Shown here: positions 51,271-58,226 of the stretch, piece by piece
Layout of the letters: every line of letters begins with the position of its first letter
Position numbering within the stretch: the first letter of the stretch is position 1
From: Pseudoduganella flava
Lineage (GTDB): Bacteria > Pseudomonadota > Gammaproteobacteria > Burkholderiales > Burkholderiaceae_D
Length of the DNA: 64,000 nt
Assembly (NCBI RefSeq): GCF_007830495.1
Contig: NZ_VLKW01000001.1
Span: forward strand, 496,001 to 560,000
Direction of reading: 5' to 3'
Notes under the pieces: model-generated
What the model was told of the DNA's origin: nothing
What the model saw: the letters and a program-made list of their open reading frames with translations, nothing else
Database searches by the model: none
Made by a program: the position numbers and the translations under genes

Positions 51271-53019
51271 ATGAATTTAAGCAAAATGAAGGTGGGGACT
51301 CGTCTGGGCCTCGGTTTCGCACTGGTACTGCTATTCCTGGTTGCCGTGACAGTGGTCGGTATCTTCCGCATGGCGCAGATCCAGGACCGCCTCGATCACG
51401 TCGTCAGCGTGAACAACGTCGTCACCCGCCTGGTGATCGACATGCGCAACAACGTGGCCGACCGTATCGGCTCGCTGCGTACGCTGACGTTGATGTCCGA
51501 CCCTGCCGACATGGAGCCTGAATTCGCCCGCATCAAGGATCAGGCCAGCAAATACGACGCCGCGCTGAAGAAACTGGAAGCCCAGTTCGCGATCGAAGCG
51601 CTGCCGGAAGAAAAGAAGCTGCTGGGGCAGATCAAGGAACACGAAGGCGTCGCGATGCCGGCCATCGAGCGCGCCTCCGCGCTGTGGCTCGCCAACGATG
51701 CGATGGGCGCGACGAAGATCCTGATCAAGGAAATCCGCCCGGCACAGAAGAAGTGGATGGAAGCGCTGGACCAGCTGGGTGCCTTCGAGGACAAGCTGAA
51801 CAACCAGGTCAAGGTCGATGCCCGCGAAGGCTTCGACAGCGCGCGCAACTTCATGATCGGCATGGGCGTGCTGGCCGTGCTGATCTCGGTCGCCGCCGCC
51901 TACATGATCACCCGCGGCCTGCTGAAGCAGCTGGGCGGCGAGCCGGAATACACCGCGTCGATCGCCGGCAGCATCGCCAACGGCGACCTGTCCGTGTCGA
52001 TCGACACCGCGACCGCCACGCAGGACAGCCTGCTGTATGAAATGAAGGACATGCGCGACAGCCTGGTGAACATCGTCAGCCAGGTGCGCGTGGGTACCGA
52101 AACGATCGGCACCGCGTCGCGTGAAATCGCCGCCGGCAATATCGACCTGTCGTCGCGTACCGAGATGCAGGCATCGTCGCTGGAGAAGACCGCGTCGGCG
52201 ATGGAAGAACTGACGTCGACCGTGAAGCAGAACGCCGACAACGCCCGCGAAGCGAACCAGCTGGCCGCCAGCGCATCGGACGTGGCCCGCAAGGGTGGCG
52301 CCGTGGTGTCGCAGGTGGTCGACACGATGAGCTCCATCAACGAGTCCGCGAACAAGATCGTCGACATCATCGGCGTCATCGACGGCATCGCGTTCCAGAC
52401 CAACATCCTGGCGCTGAACGCCGCGGTGGAAGCGGCGCGTGCCGGTGAACAGGGCCGCGGCTTCGCCGTCGTGGCATCGGAAGTGCGCAATCTGGCGCAG
52501 CGTTCGGCCAATGCGGCAAAAGAAATCAAGGGCCTGATCGGCGACTCCGTCGAGAAAGTGGAGCGCGGTTCGAAGCTGGTCGGCCAGGCCGGCGTGACGA
52601 TGGACGAAGTGGTGGCCTCGGTGCGCCGCGTAACGGACATCATGAGCGAGATCGCCAACGCCAGCCAGGAGCAGAGCGCCGGCATCGAGCAGGTGAACCA
52701 GTCGATCATCGAGATGGACAGCATGACGCAGCAGAACGCCGCGCTGGTGGAAGAAGCCGCCGCGGCCGCGCAAAGCCTGCAGGACCAGGCGGCCGAACTG
52801 GCCCGCGTGGTCTCGATCTTCAAGCTGGAGGCGGGCGAAGAGCGCGCCGTGATCGACGCCGTGGCAGTCGCCGCGAAGTCGGTGCCGAGCACGTCGAACG
52901 TGAAGCCGCTGCCGGTCCGCAAGCCGTCGACCGCAGTGGCACCGGTTGCACCGGCACCCGCCAAGCCGAAGAAAGTCGTCGCCGCATCGTCGGGCGCCGA
53001 CGAGTGGGAAGAGTTTTAA
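51271..53019 (+). CDS. Methyl-accepting chemotaxis protein with C-terminal WEEF tether
   Basis: A 582-residue transmembrane chemoreceptor. Spans lie at about residues 12-32 and 191-211 around a four-helix periplasmic sensor domain. A HAMP-like region follows, then the signalling hairpin with IDGIAFQTNILALNAAVEAARAGEQ (quoted in part, tip around 375-400). The tail is Pro/Ala/Lys-rich and ends in EWEEF, the xWxxF pentapeptide to which the methyltransferase CheR and the methylesterase CheB bind. It should therefore be a fully adapting receptor. No che genes are in the window. Two TonB-C domain genes follow after 35 bp. Confidence 0.93.
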   Translation: MNLSKMKVGTRLGLGFALVLLFLVAVTVVGIFRMAQIQDRLDHVVSVNNVVTRLVIDMRNNVADRIGSLRTLTLMSDPADMEPEFARIKDQASKYDAALKKLEAQFAIEALPEEKKLLGQIKEHEGVAMPAIERASALWLANDAMGATKILIKEIRPAQKKWMEALDQLGAFEDKLNNQVKVDAREGFDSARNFMIGMGVLAVLISVAAAYMITRGLLKQLGGEPEYTASIAGSIANGDLSVSIDTATATQDSLLYEMKDMRDSLVNIVSQVRVGTETIGTASREIAAGNIDLSSRTEMQASSLEKTASAMEELTSTVKQNADNAREANQLAASASDVARKGGAVVSQVVDTMSSINESANKIVDIIGVIDGIAFQTNILALNAAVEAARAGEQGRGFAVVASEVRNLAQRSANAAKEIKGLIGDSVEKVERGSKLVGQAGVTMDEVVASVRRVTDIMSEIANASQEQSAGIEQVNQSIIEMDSMTQQNAALVEEAAAAAQSLQDQAAELARVVSIFKLEAGEERAVIDAVAVAAKSVPSTSNVKPLPVRKPSTAVAPVAPAPAKPKKVVAASSGADEWEEF

Positions 53020-53054
53020 GCAGCACTGTTTTTAATAAATCGTCTGGAAGAAAA

Positions 53055-53387
53055 ATGAACAAGCGTTTGATCGGTTTTATCGCAGCCTCCCTGGTTTCCA
53101 CCGCCGCCTTCGCGGCCGAAGTTCCGGCATCGTTCGATGCGAAAAACTGCAAGGCCGAGTACCCGAAGGCCTCGCTGATGAACGAAGAGCAGGGCGCCGT
53201 GTCGATGTCGTTCCTGGTGTCGCCGAGCGGCGAAGTGCTGGAATCGAAGCTCGAAAAATCGAGCGGCTTCAAGAACCTGGACAAGGCCGCGCTGAAAGCG
53301 CTCACGGCATGCAAGTTCAAACCGGGCACCAAGGATGGCGCCGTGGCGCAGACCTGGACCAAGGTCGATTACGTCTGGTCGCTGTAA
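53055..53387 (+). CDS. Small secreted TonB C-terminal-domain protein, copy 1
   Basis: A 110-residue protein with a signal peptide (STAAFA) followed only by a TonB C-terminal-like domain. It shows NCKAEYPKASLMNEEQGAVS, then SMSFLVSPSGEV and LTACKFKPGTKDG. It lacks the inner-membrane anchor and Pro-rich spacer of a true TonB. Two Cys residues may form a disulfide in the periplasm. It begins 35 bp after the chemoreceptor and is followed by a close paralogue. The function is unknown; it may modulate TonB-receptor contact or bind peptidoglycan (inference). Confidence 0.82.
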   Translation: MNKRLIGFIAASLVSTAAFAAEVPASFDAKNCKAEYPKASLMNEEQGAVSMSFLVSPSGEVLESKLEKSSGFKNLDKAALKALTACKFKPGTKDGAVAQTWTKVDYVWSL

Positions 53388-53420
53388 CCAATAACCGTCT
53401 TTACTAACAGGGGAAATCAG

Positions 53421-53762
53421 ATGTTTACGAACAAGCGTTGGTTGGGTGTGATCGCCGCGGTACTCTTCGCCGGTGGCGCGGCCGCCGCGGAAGTGCCGGC
53501 TTCTTTCGATGCAAAGAACTGCAAGGCCGAATACCCGAAGGCGTCGCTGATGAACGAGGAGCAGGGCACCGTGTCGATGTCCTTCCTGGTGTCCGCCGCG
53601 GGCGACGTGAAGGATTCGAAGATCGAGAAGTCGAGCGGCTTCAAGAACCTGGACAAGGCCGCGATCAAATCGCTGTCCGCCTGCAAGTTCAAGCCGGGCA
53701 CGAAAGACGGCGCACCGGCCGAGACCTGGACCAAGGTCGACTACGCCTGGAAACTGGACTGA
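53421..53762 (+). CDS. Small secreted TonB C-terminal-domain protein, copy 2
   Basis: A 113-residue paralogue of the preceding gene. The mature parts are nearly identical (AEVPASFDAKNCKAEYPKAS and SSGFKNLDKAA, both shared), while signal peptides and 3' ends differ. This indicates a tandem duplication in which the secreted domain is constrained. AGGGGAAATCAG precedes the ATG. A strong terminator ends the unit, which therefore probably comprises chemoreceptor-copy 1-copy 2. Confidence 0.82.
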   Translation: MFTNKRWLGVIAAVLFAGGAAAAEVPASFDAKNCKAEYPKASLMNEEQGTVSMSFLVSAAGDVKDSKIEKSSGFKNLDKAAIKSLSACKFKPGTKDGAPAETWTKVDYAWKLD

Positions 53763-53777
53763 TCGTTCCACCCCTGG

Positions 53778-53809
53778 AAAAGCCGGCTCGCGTGAGCCGG
53801 CTTTTTTTT
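53778..53809 (+). terminator. Intrinsic terminator after the TonB-C pair
   Basis: GCCGGCTC-GCGT-GAGCCGGC (53782-53801) is a perfect hairpin with four A residues before it and eight T residues after it. Confidence 0.95.
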
Positions 53810-53830
53810 GCGCGCTTGATGGCCGAGCTT

Positions 53831-53869
53831 GTGTCCGCCGGTGGTCCGGCTGCCAGGCACCGCTGACAC
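53831..53869. repeat. Decayed palindrome of the GGTGCCAGGCACC type
   Basis: GTGTCCGCCGGTG (53831-53843) and CACCGCTGACAC (53858-53869) pair with mismatches around a loop containing TGCCAGG. This is like the element at 39745-39773 but eroded. It lies directly after a real terminator and before a lipoprotein gene. Confidence 0.45.
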
Positions 53870-53954
53870 GGCCACAACCATATCAATCCGTCCTGGGCTG
53901 TTGGCGCCGGCTCACATCTGTTAATCTGGAGGTATCGTCAGTCCCTCTATCGCC

Positions 53955-54530
53955 ATGAATCGTCCGCTTTGCCTGTCCCTGATGTCGTTGACGCTGCTGT
54001 CCGGCTGCTCGCTGTCGCTGTTGCGTAATCCGAACGATCCCGCCCGGGACAAGCAGACCGTGTCGGTCGTGAACGCGATCACGTGGACGAACCCGATGTC
54101 CGGCAAGCCCGATGGCGTGCGCACCGCGTGGCCGCTGGTGCGGCTGGCGAACCATGAGGAGATCTTCCCGCTGGCCCAGGTCAAGCACTGCCCCGATGCG
54201 GCGGTGCCGTGTGCCTGGGGCGTGCTGAGCGCGGCGCGCACGGTCACCCGGTACGACTACGTGCCGGGCGGCGTAGCGCTGGACCTGGGACTGTCCGTCG
54301 ACGTGCACCGCCGCCAGCAGGACCGCCGCCGCAACTTCCACACGTCGATGGCGATCCCGTCCGACGTGCCGGCGCTCACGTACCGCAAGGCGCTGCAGCA
54401 GGGCGTGGCGCTGCCCTATGGGAAGGTGTACCGGGTCGACTTCGACTACGGCATCCGCTTCGAGATCTGCGCCCAGCGCCTGGACCAGAACGGGCGTGCG
54501 CTCGATACCTGCGACATCCCGTATATTTGA
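53955..54530 (+). CDS. Lipoprotein of unknown function
   Basis: A 191-residue protein with a signal peptide and the lipobox LLSGC, so it is membrane-anchored. The mature part shows PNDPARDKQTVSVVNAITWT, LVRLANHEEIFPLAQVKHC and a C-terminal YRVDFDYGIRFEIC segment. I do not recognise a family. It is followed after 43 bp by a small charged protein with a strong ribosome site. Confidence 0.7.
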   Translation: MNRPLCLSLMSLTLLSGCSLSLLRNPNDPARDKQTVSVVNAITWTNPMSGKPDGVRTAWPLVRLANHEEIFPLAQVKHCPDAAVPCAWGVLSAARTVTRYDYVPGGVALDLGLSVDVHRRQQDRRRNFHTSMAIPSDVPALTYRKALQQGVALPYGKVYRVDFDYGIRFEICAQRLDQNGRALDTCDIPYI

Positions 54531-54573
54531 TTGAACAGGCGTGGGCCTGCCACGATCATGTACGGAGGAACTG

Positions 54574-54747
54574 ATGGCGCAGTCTAAATCTTCGGGTAGC
54601 CAGAACAAGCAAGCCGCCACGCAGGCGGAGGTGGAATCGTCCGCATCGGACAACAAGAAAAAGCAGGGCAAGGAAGCCGCCAGCCACACGAAGGCCGGCA
54701 GCAACGAAGGCGCCGGCGGCGGCAAGAAGCGTGCGCGCAAGCATTGA
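54574..54747 (+). CDS. 57-residue Lys/Ser/Ala-rich protein
   Basis: A small hydrophilic protein that starts MAQSKSSGSQNKQAATQAEV and ends in GGGKKRARKH. It is certainly disordered, with no hydrophobic core. GGAGGAACTG gives an ideal ribosome site at the ATG 54574; the earlier GTG at 54541 has none. The basic tail suggests nucleic acid binding (inference). Function unknown. Confidence 0.6.
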   Translation: MAQSKSSGSQNKQAATQAEVESSASDNKKKQGKEAASHTKAGSNEGAGGGKKRARKH

Positions 54748-54875
54748 GATGCCGGCAGCAACGGGGCCGGGCACTGCCGACTGTTTCGGTGTTGTCCGGC
54801 GCTGTAACCGTGTGTAAAACTGCGGCAGACGCGCGCGAAATTCCCTATAGTTCTCTATTGGGAAGGAGATCCGCA

Positions 54876-55253
54876 ATGAAACCCGCAATGAAACCTGCAA
54901 TGAAACGTCTGATGACGGTGCCCGCGGTCGCGTCGATCGCCATATTGGCCGGCTGTGCCGCCCCGGGGCCGTATTACACCGCGCAGCCCGTCGATCCGTA
55001 TCAATGGCATACCGTGTCCGTCACGCCCGTGGCTCCCGGTACGGCCGTCCGTTCCGGCTCGGCCGTCACGTACACCACTGAACCGCTGCCGCCGGCGCCG
55101 ACGGTCACGTATGTGCCGCAGCCCGTCTACGTGCCGGCCCCGGTCTATGCACCGGCGCCCGCTTACTACTATCCGCCGATCTCGATCGGGCTGGACTTCG
55201 TGTTCAGCCACCGCTCCGGCCGTGGCTGGGGCGGCTGGCGCGGCCGTCGCTGA
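54876..55253 (+). CDS. Small Pro/Tyr-rich lipoprotein
   Basis: A 125-residue protein with a lipobox at ILAGC and a mature part rich in Pro, Tyr and Val (YVPQPVYVPAPVYAPAP), ending in GRGWGGWRGRR. Three in-frame ATG codons lie at 54876, 54888 and 54900, in a 12-bp tandem repeat (ATGAAACCYGCA). AAGGAG stands seven bases before the first. TATAGT at 54846-54851 may be a -10. Function unknown; similar Pro/Tyr-rich lipoproteins occur in Burkholderiales envelopes. Confidence 0.7.
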   Translation: MKPAMKPAMKRLMTVPAVASIAILAGCAAPGPYYTAQPVDPYQWHTVSVTPVAPGTAVRSGSAVTYTTEPLPPAPTVTYVPQPVYVPAPVYAPAPAYYYPPISIGLDFVFSHRSGRGWGGWRGRR

Positions 55254-55373
55254 TCAGTGCAGCAAGAAGAACGTCGCGTTGTGGAGCAGGTCGGTGGAGC
55301 ACAGCAGGTAGGTCGACGTGCCGACGAGACCAAGCAGGACGGTGCTGAAGGTGAGGGGAATGTGCCGGTGCAT
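55254..55373 (-). CDS. 39-residue membrane peptide
   Basis: MHRHIPLTFSTVLLGLVGTS and TYLLCSTDLLHNATFFLLH make one hydrophobic span. AAGGAG stands six bases before the ATG at 55373. The inverted repeat ATGAC-GTAAG-GTCAT at 55386-55400 overlaps the upstream region and could be an operator. The stop touches the convergent lipoprotein stop. Function unknown; the ribosome site is the main support. Confidence 0.5.
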   Translation of the reverse strand: MHRHIPLTFSTVLLGLVGTSTYLLCSTDLLHNATFFLLH

Positions 55374-55465
55374 GATGCGCTCCTTATGACGTAAGGTCAT
55401 CTTAGAAGAGCGCTCCTGCGGGGTCATCGGCAAAAAGTGCGACCGGTTGTAGGAATAAAGCTCGT

Positions 55466-55503
55466 GAAAAAAAGCGCAAGGCGGTTTGCCTTGCGCTTTT
55501 TTG
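55466..55503. terminator. Bidirectional intrinsic terminator
   Basis: GCGCAAGGC (55474-55482) and GCCTTGCGC (55488-55496) form a perfect stem with A residues on one side and T residues on the other. It would end the minus-strand gene at 55519 and also any plus-strand transcript. Confidence 0.9.
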
Positions 55504-55518
55504 TTTGCCCGCACCGGC

Positions 55519-55965
55519 TCAGCGGCGGCCGAACGGGATGATGTTGCTTTCGGGCGCCGTATCGAGCGCATCCGAGATGGTCAGCCATTCCGTCAGCCGT
55601 TCCGGCAGCTTGACGTTGATGCCGGCGCCGTCGATGTAGCCGATCAGCTCCAGCGTCTTCGCATCCATCTTTGCCTTCGACACGGTCGGCGCAACCATCA
55701 CGCAGCGGTCGTACGCCTTGCGCACCTTGTTTTCCCATTTGTGCAGGCTGGTCTCGTCGAAGCGGTTGGCTTCGAAGTAGACGGTCAGCGAGCCGTCCGG
55801 ATTGCCGAAGCCGACGATGCCGGCACCTTTGCGGATCGTCGTGGAGCCGCCGAGGTCGAATGCTTCGGTGGGCACGAACACGCCGGCCCGGCCGTCGCGC
55901 CCGGGGCGCTCGGTGGGGGTGTCCTTGCTGTAGGTGGAGAGTTCCTTCAGGATGGGTTCTGCCAT
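55519..55965 (-). CDS. Conserved-looking hypothetical protein
   Basis: A 148-residue soluble protein without signal peptide or membrane span. It begins MAEPILKELSTYSKDTPTER and ends in PESNIIPFGRR. I do not recognise a domain. Gly-rich turns (STTIRKGAGIVGFGNPDGS) and the length suggest a small beta-rich fold. A bidirectional terminator follows and its coding bias matches the neighbours, so it is real. Confidence 0.65.
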   Translation of the reverse strand: MAEPILKELSTYSKDTPTERPGRDGRAGVFVPTEAFDLGGSTTIRKGAGIVGFGNPDGSLTVYFEANRFDETSLHKWENKVRKAYDRCVMVAPTVSKAKMDAKTLELIGYIDGAGINVKLPERLTEWLTISDALDTAPESNIIPFGRR

Positions 55966-56065
55966 GATCGTTTCGAGTCGGAATTCTTTAATGCCATTAT
56001 TGTAGCTCTAAACAAATTCCACTTGGCAACTTTCGCTCTGCTTTCTGGGGCATGTCGGTACGGCG

Positions 56066-56755
56066 CTACAGCCAGCGCAAGCGCGAGCGCCGGGTGGGGC
56101 GCAAGACTACGAGTTCCGCCGCTTGCTGTAGCTGATCGGCGGCCTGGCGGGCGACGGGCAGCAGCGCGTCTACCACGCCTTCGTCAGGCGCCAGGCCGAG
56201 CCAGACGAGGTGTGGTCCGTCCGTGCGCACGGGCAGCTGCGGAAAATTGTTCGGCAAGTCGAGCGTGACCAGCAGGCCGGCATCGCGCGCACCGGTCTCC
56301 CGATAGCGCTGGAACAGCGGCTCGGCAAGCGCCGCCAGTTCTGCCACGTCGCGCCGGCACGTGAAGATCTGCGCGACCAGCACGCCTTGAGCGCGCTCGC
56401 CCAGCGGATCGATGGCCGGCAGCACCGGCACGGCATGGGCCGGCGTCAGCGGACGCAGCAGTAGCACGTTGTCGCTGTCCGTCATCATGTCGTTCATCAG
56501 GCCCTTGTGTTCGCGCCACACGGGGCCGTAGTAGAACGCGGCATTCGCCACGGCGCGCTGCTCCCAGCTGGAAAAACCGCGCAGCCAGAAAAAGCCGTTC
56601 GGATCGTCGTGGGCGTCGAACTGGCCCAGCGCCAGCGCCCCCAATTGCTGGAAGGCTTCGGGGAAGTAAGTCTCGAAGCAGCGGCCGAAGCGCTCGCGTT
56701 GGCCGGGGCTGATCGCGTAGCGGCGCAGTTCGATGACGGGGAAGGTGGCGGTCAT
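56066..56755 (-). CDS. NIPSNAP-family protein
   Basis: A 229-residue protein with two ferredoxin-like NIPSNAP repeats: IELRRYAISPGQRERFGRCFE and, in the second half, VAQIFTCRRDVAELAALAEP. The Trp-rich stretch FWLRGFSSWEQRAVANAAFY is typical. The biochemical role of bacterial members is not settled. AGAGGA precedes the ATG at 56755; upstream in-frame codons are antisense to the next gene. The C-terminus is basic. Confidence 0.8.
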   Translation of the reverse strand: MTATFPVIELRRYAISPGQRERFGRCFETYFPEAFQQLGALALGQFDAHDDPNGFFWLRGFSSWEQRAVANAAFYYGPVWREHKGLMNDMMTDSDNVLLLRPLTPAHAVPVLPAIDPLGERAQGVLVAQIFTCRRDVAELAALAEPLFQRYRETGARDAGLLVTLDLPNNFPQLPVRTDGPHLVWLGLAPDEGVVDALLPVARQAADQLQQAAELVVLRPTRRSRLRWL

Positions 56756-56840
56756 GGCGTCCTCTTTCGGTATAAAGCGGCGAGAGTGGCGCAGATTGCG
56801 GACAGAATTGGCCCTGTATTGCGGCGAGCGCCGGGAAACC

Positions 56841-56868
56841 AAAAAGCCACACGCCGCGACCGTGTGGC
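56841..56868 (-). terminator. Intrinsic terminator after the 76-residue gene
   Basis: GCCACACG (56846-56853) pairs with CGTGTGGC (56861-56868); five A residues at 56841-56845 are the T-run on the minus strand. It ends the transcript of the small gene at 56881 and supports that gene. Confidence 0.85.
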
Positions 56869-56880
56869 GTTTGGGCGCGC

Positions 56881-57111
56881 TTACTCCTTCGCGCACTCCA
56901 GCTGGCTGCGGTATGGCTGCCGGAAGAGTTCCGGCCCCGCATCCGCGCGCCGCAACTGCTCTGCGCAGGTCCGGTGCGTGGTAACCATGCCGAGCGCCGT
57001 CAGCACGGACACGGTGCCGACCACGACACAGAAGGCATATCCGCACATGGCGGCCAGGCGGCGTGATGCGGTTGGGCGCGCAGTGGCGATGTTGGAAGTC
57101 TGGATCGTCAT
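56881..57111 (-). CDS. 76-residue membrane protein of unknown function
   Basis: The protein has one clear hydrophobic span (AAMCGYAFCVVVGTVSVLTAL) after a basic N-terminus. A short periplasmic part with two Cys (RTCAEQL, QLECAKE) could form a disulfide. No ribosome site is evident. A terminator lies directly downstream and a terminator for the tRNA lies upstream, which frame it as a separate unit. Function unknown. Confidence 0.55.
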   Translation of the reverse strand: MTIQTSNIATARPTASRRLAAMCGYAFCVVVGTVSVLTALGMVTTHRTCAEQLRRADAGPELFRQPYRSQLECAKE

Positions 57112-57149
57112 AGGGAGGGGAGCTGCGGAAGAGGTAGGGCGTAAAACGG

Positions 57150-57171
57150 AAAAGGCCGCTTGCGCGGCCTT
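57150..57171 (-). terminator. Terminator downstream of tRNA-His
   Basis: AAGGCCGC (57152-57159) and GCGGCCTT (57164-57171) form a hairpin with a short A-run at 57150-57153 (T on the minus strand). It is the probable end of the tRNA-His transcript. Confidence 0.65.
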
Positions 57172-57181
57172 CCGGAATTCT

Positions 57182-57258
57182 TGGGGTGGCTGATGGGGCT
57201 CGAACCCACGACAACAGGAATCACAATCCTGGACTCTACCAACTGAGCTACAGCCACC
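57182..57258 (-). tRNA. tRNA-His (GTG)
   Basis: The minus strand reads GGTGGCTGTAGCTCAGTTGG at its 5' end, with the extra G(-1) typical of tRNA-His. The anticodon loop is TTGTGAT, anticodon GTG. The T-arm GTGGGTTCGAGCCCCAT and an encoded CCA end follow. All four arms pair. The promoter at 57301-57329 and a terminator at 57150-57171 make it a single-gene unit. Confidence 0.97.
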
Positions 57259-57300
57259 ACTGAACTGCTTTTGTTACGCCAGTAGCGCAACAGAGGCCGC

Positions 57301-57329
57301 ATTATACAAGGCCGATTGGCATCTGGCAA
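57301..57329 (-). promoter_or_regulatory. Sigma-70 promoter of tRNA-His
   Basis: On the minus strand TTGCCA (57329-57324) and TATAAT (57306-57301) are 17 bases apart. Transcription would start near 57294, some 36 bases before the mature tRNA 5' end. Confidence 0.85.
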
Positions 57330-57355
57330 ACCCCATCTTGAAAATTTCCCAAAAA

Positions 57356-57370
57356 CGGGGTCTGACCCCG
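57356..57370. repeat. CGGGGTCTGACCCCG palindrome
   Basis: A perfect 15-bp palindrome with AAATTTCCCAAAAA on its left side, just behind the murI stop. It belongs to the same core family as the other repeats of the window. Confidence 0.75.
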
Positions 57371-57373
57371 AAT

Positions 57374-58210
57374 TCAAGCAACTTCCACGGCATCCACCTG
57401 CGGCGTCAGCCCCAGCAGGCCGCGGAATGCTTCGGCCAGCACGGCCGCGCTGGCCGTCGTGTAGCCACGCAGGTGCGGCACGCCGGCCGGGCGCTGCAGG
57501 CCGGCGCCTTCCAGCAGGCGAGCCAGCTGGCGGGCGACGGCGTCGCCGGTGTCGACCAACGTCACCGTCCGCACCGCGTGCTGGGCGACGACGTTGCGGA
57601 TCGCCTGTTCGACGAACGGGTAATGCGTGCAGCCCAGCACCAGGGTATCGGCACCCGCGTCCAGCAACGGCATCACGTACTGCTCCAGCAGCGCCGTCGT
57701 GGCGCTCGATCCCAGCTCGCCCAGCTCGATCTGGTCGACCAGGCCGATGCAAGGCTGCAGCAGGAACTCGGCGTGCGTGCTCGCAGCGATCTGGTCCCGC
57801 AGCTGCAGGAATTTTTCGCTGTGCAGCGTGCGGTCCGTGGCCAGCACGCCCACCTTGCCGGTCTGCGTGGCGGCCGCACCGGGCTTCAGGCCCGGTTCGA
57901 CGCCGACGATCGACATGCCCGGCCATTGAGCGCGGATCGCCTTGATGGCGGCCGTCGTGGCCGTGTTGCACGCGACGACCAGCGCCTTGATCCCTTGCCC
58001 GAACAGGAAGCCGGCGACGGCCAGCGAGCGCTCGATCACCCATTCCTCGCTGCGGTCGCCATATGGCGCATGACCGGAGTCGGCAAAGTAGATCAGGTGC
58101 TCGTGCGGCAGCTGCGCGTGGATATGGCGCAGCACCGACAACCCGCCCACGCCGGAATCGAACACGCCGATCGGCGACTCGGCATTCACATGGTGGACCG
58201 GCTGGTTCAT
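57374..58210 (-). CDS. murI: Glutamate racemase
   Basis: A 278-residue enzyme that makes D-glutamate for peptidoglycan. It shows GVFDSGVGGLSVLRHI, the first catalytic Cys in VVACNTATT and the second in LVLGCTHYPF. GGAG stands eight bases before the ATG. It lies 16 bp after the fumarase gene and is probably the third gene of the yqhA-fumA-murI operon. Confidence 0.96.
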   Translation of the reverse strand: MNQPVHHVNAESPIGVFDSGVGGLSVLRHIHAQLPHEHLIYFADSGHAPYGDRSEEWVIERSLAVAGFLFGQGIKALVVACNTATTAAIKAIRAQWPGMSIVGVEPGLKPGAAATQTGKVGVLATDRTLHSEKFLQLRDQIAASTHAEFLLQPCIGLVDQIELGELGSSATTALLEQYVMPLLDAGADTLVLGCTHYPFVEQAIRNVVAQHAVRTVTLVDTGDAVARQLARLLEGAGLQRPAGVPHLRGYTTASAAVLAEAFRGLLGLTPQVDAVEVA

Positions 58211-58226
58211 GCGCTTTCTCCCGGGA

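Noticed and set aside
57182-57258. tRNA-His as a mobile-element attachment site
   Set aside because: No integrase gene or duplicated tRNA end is visible on either side.
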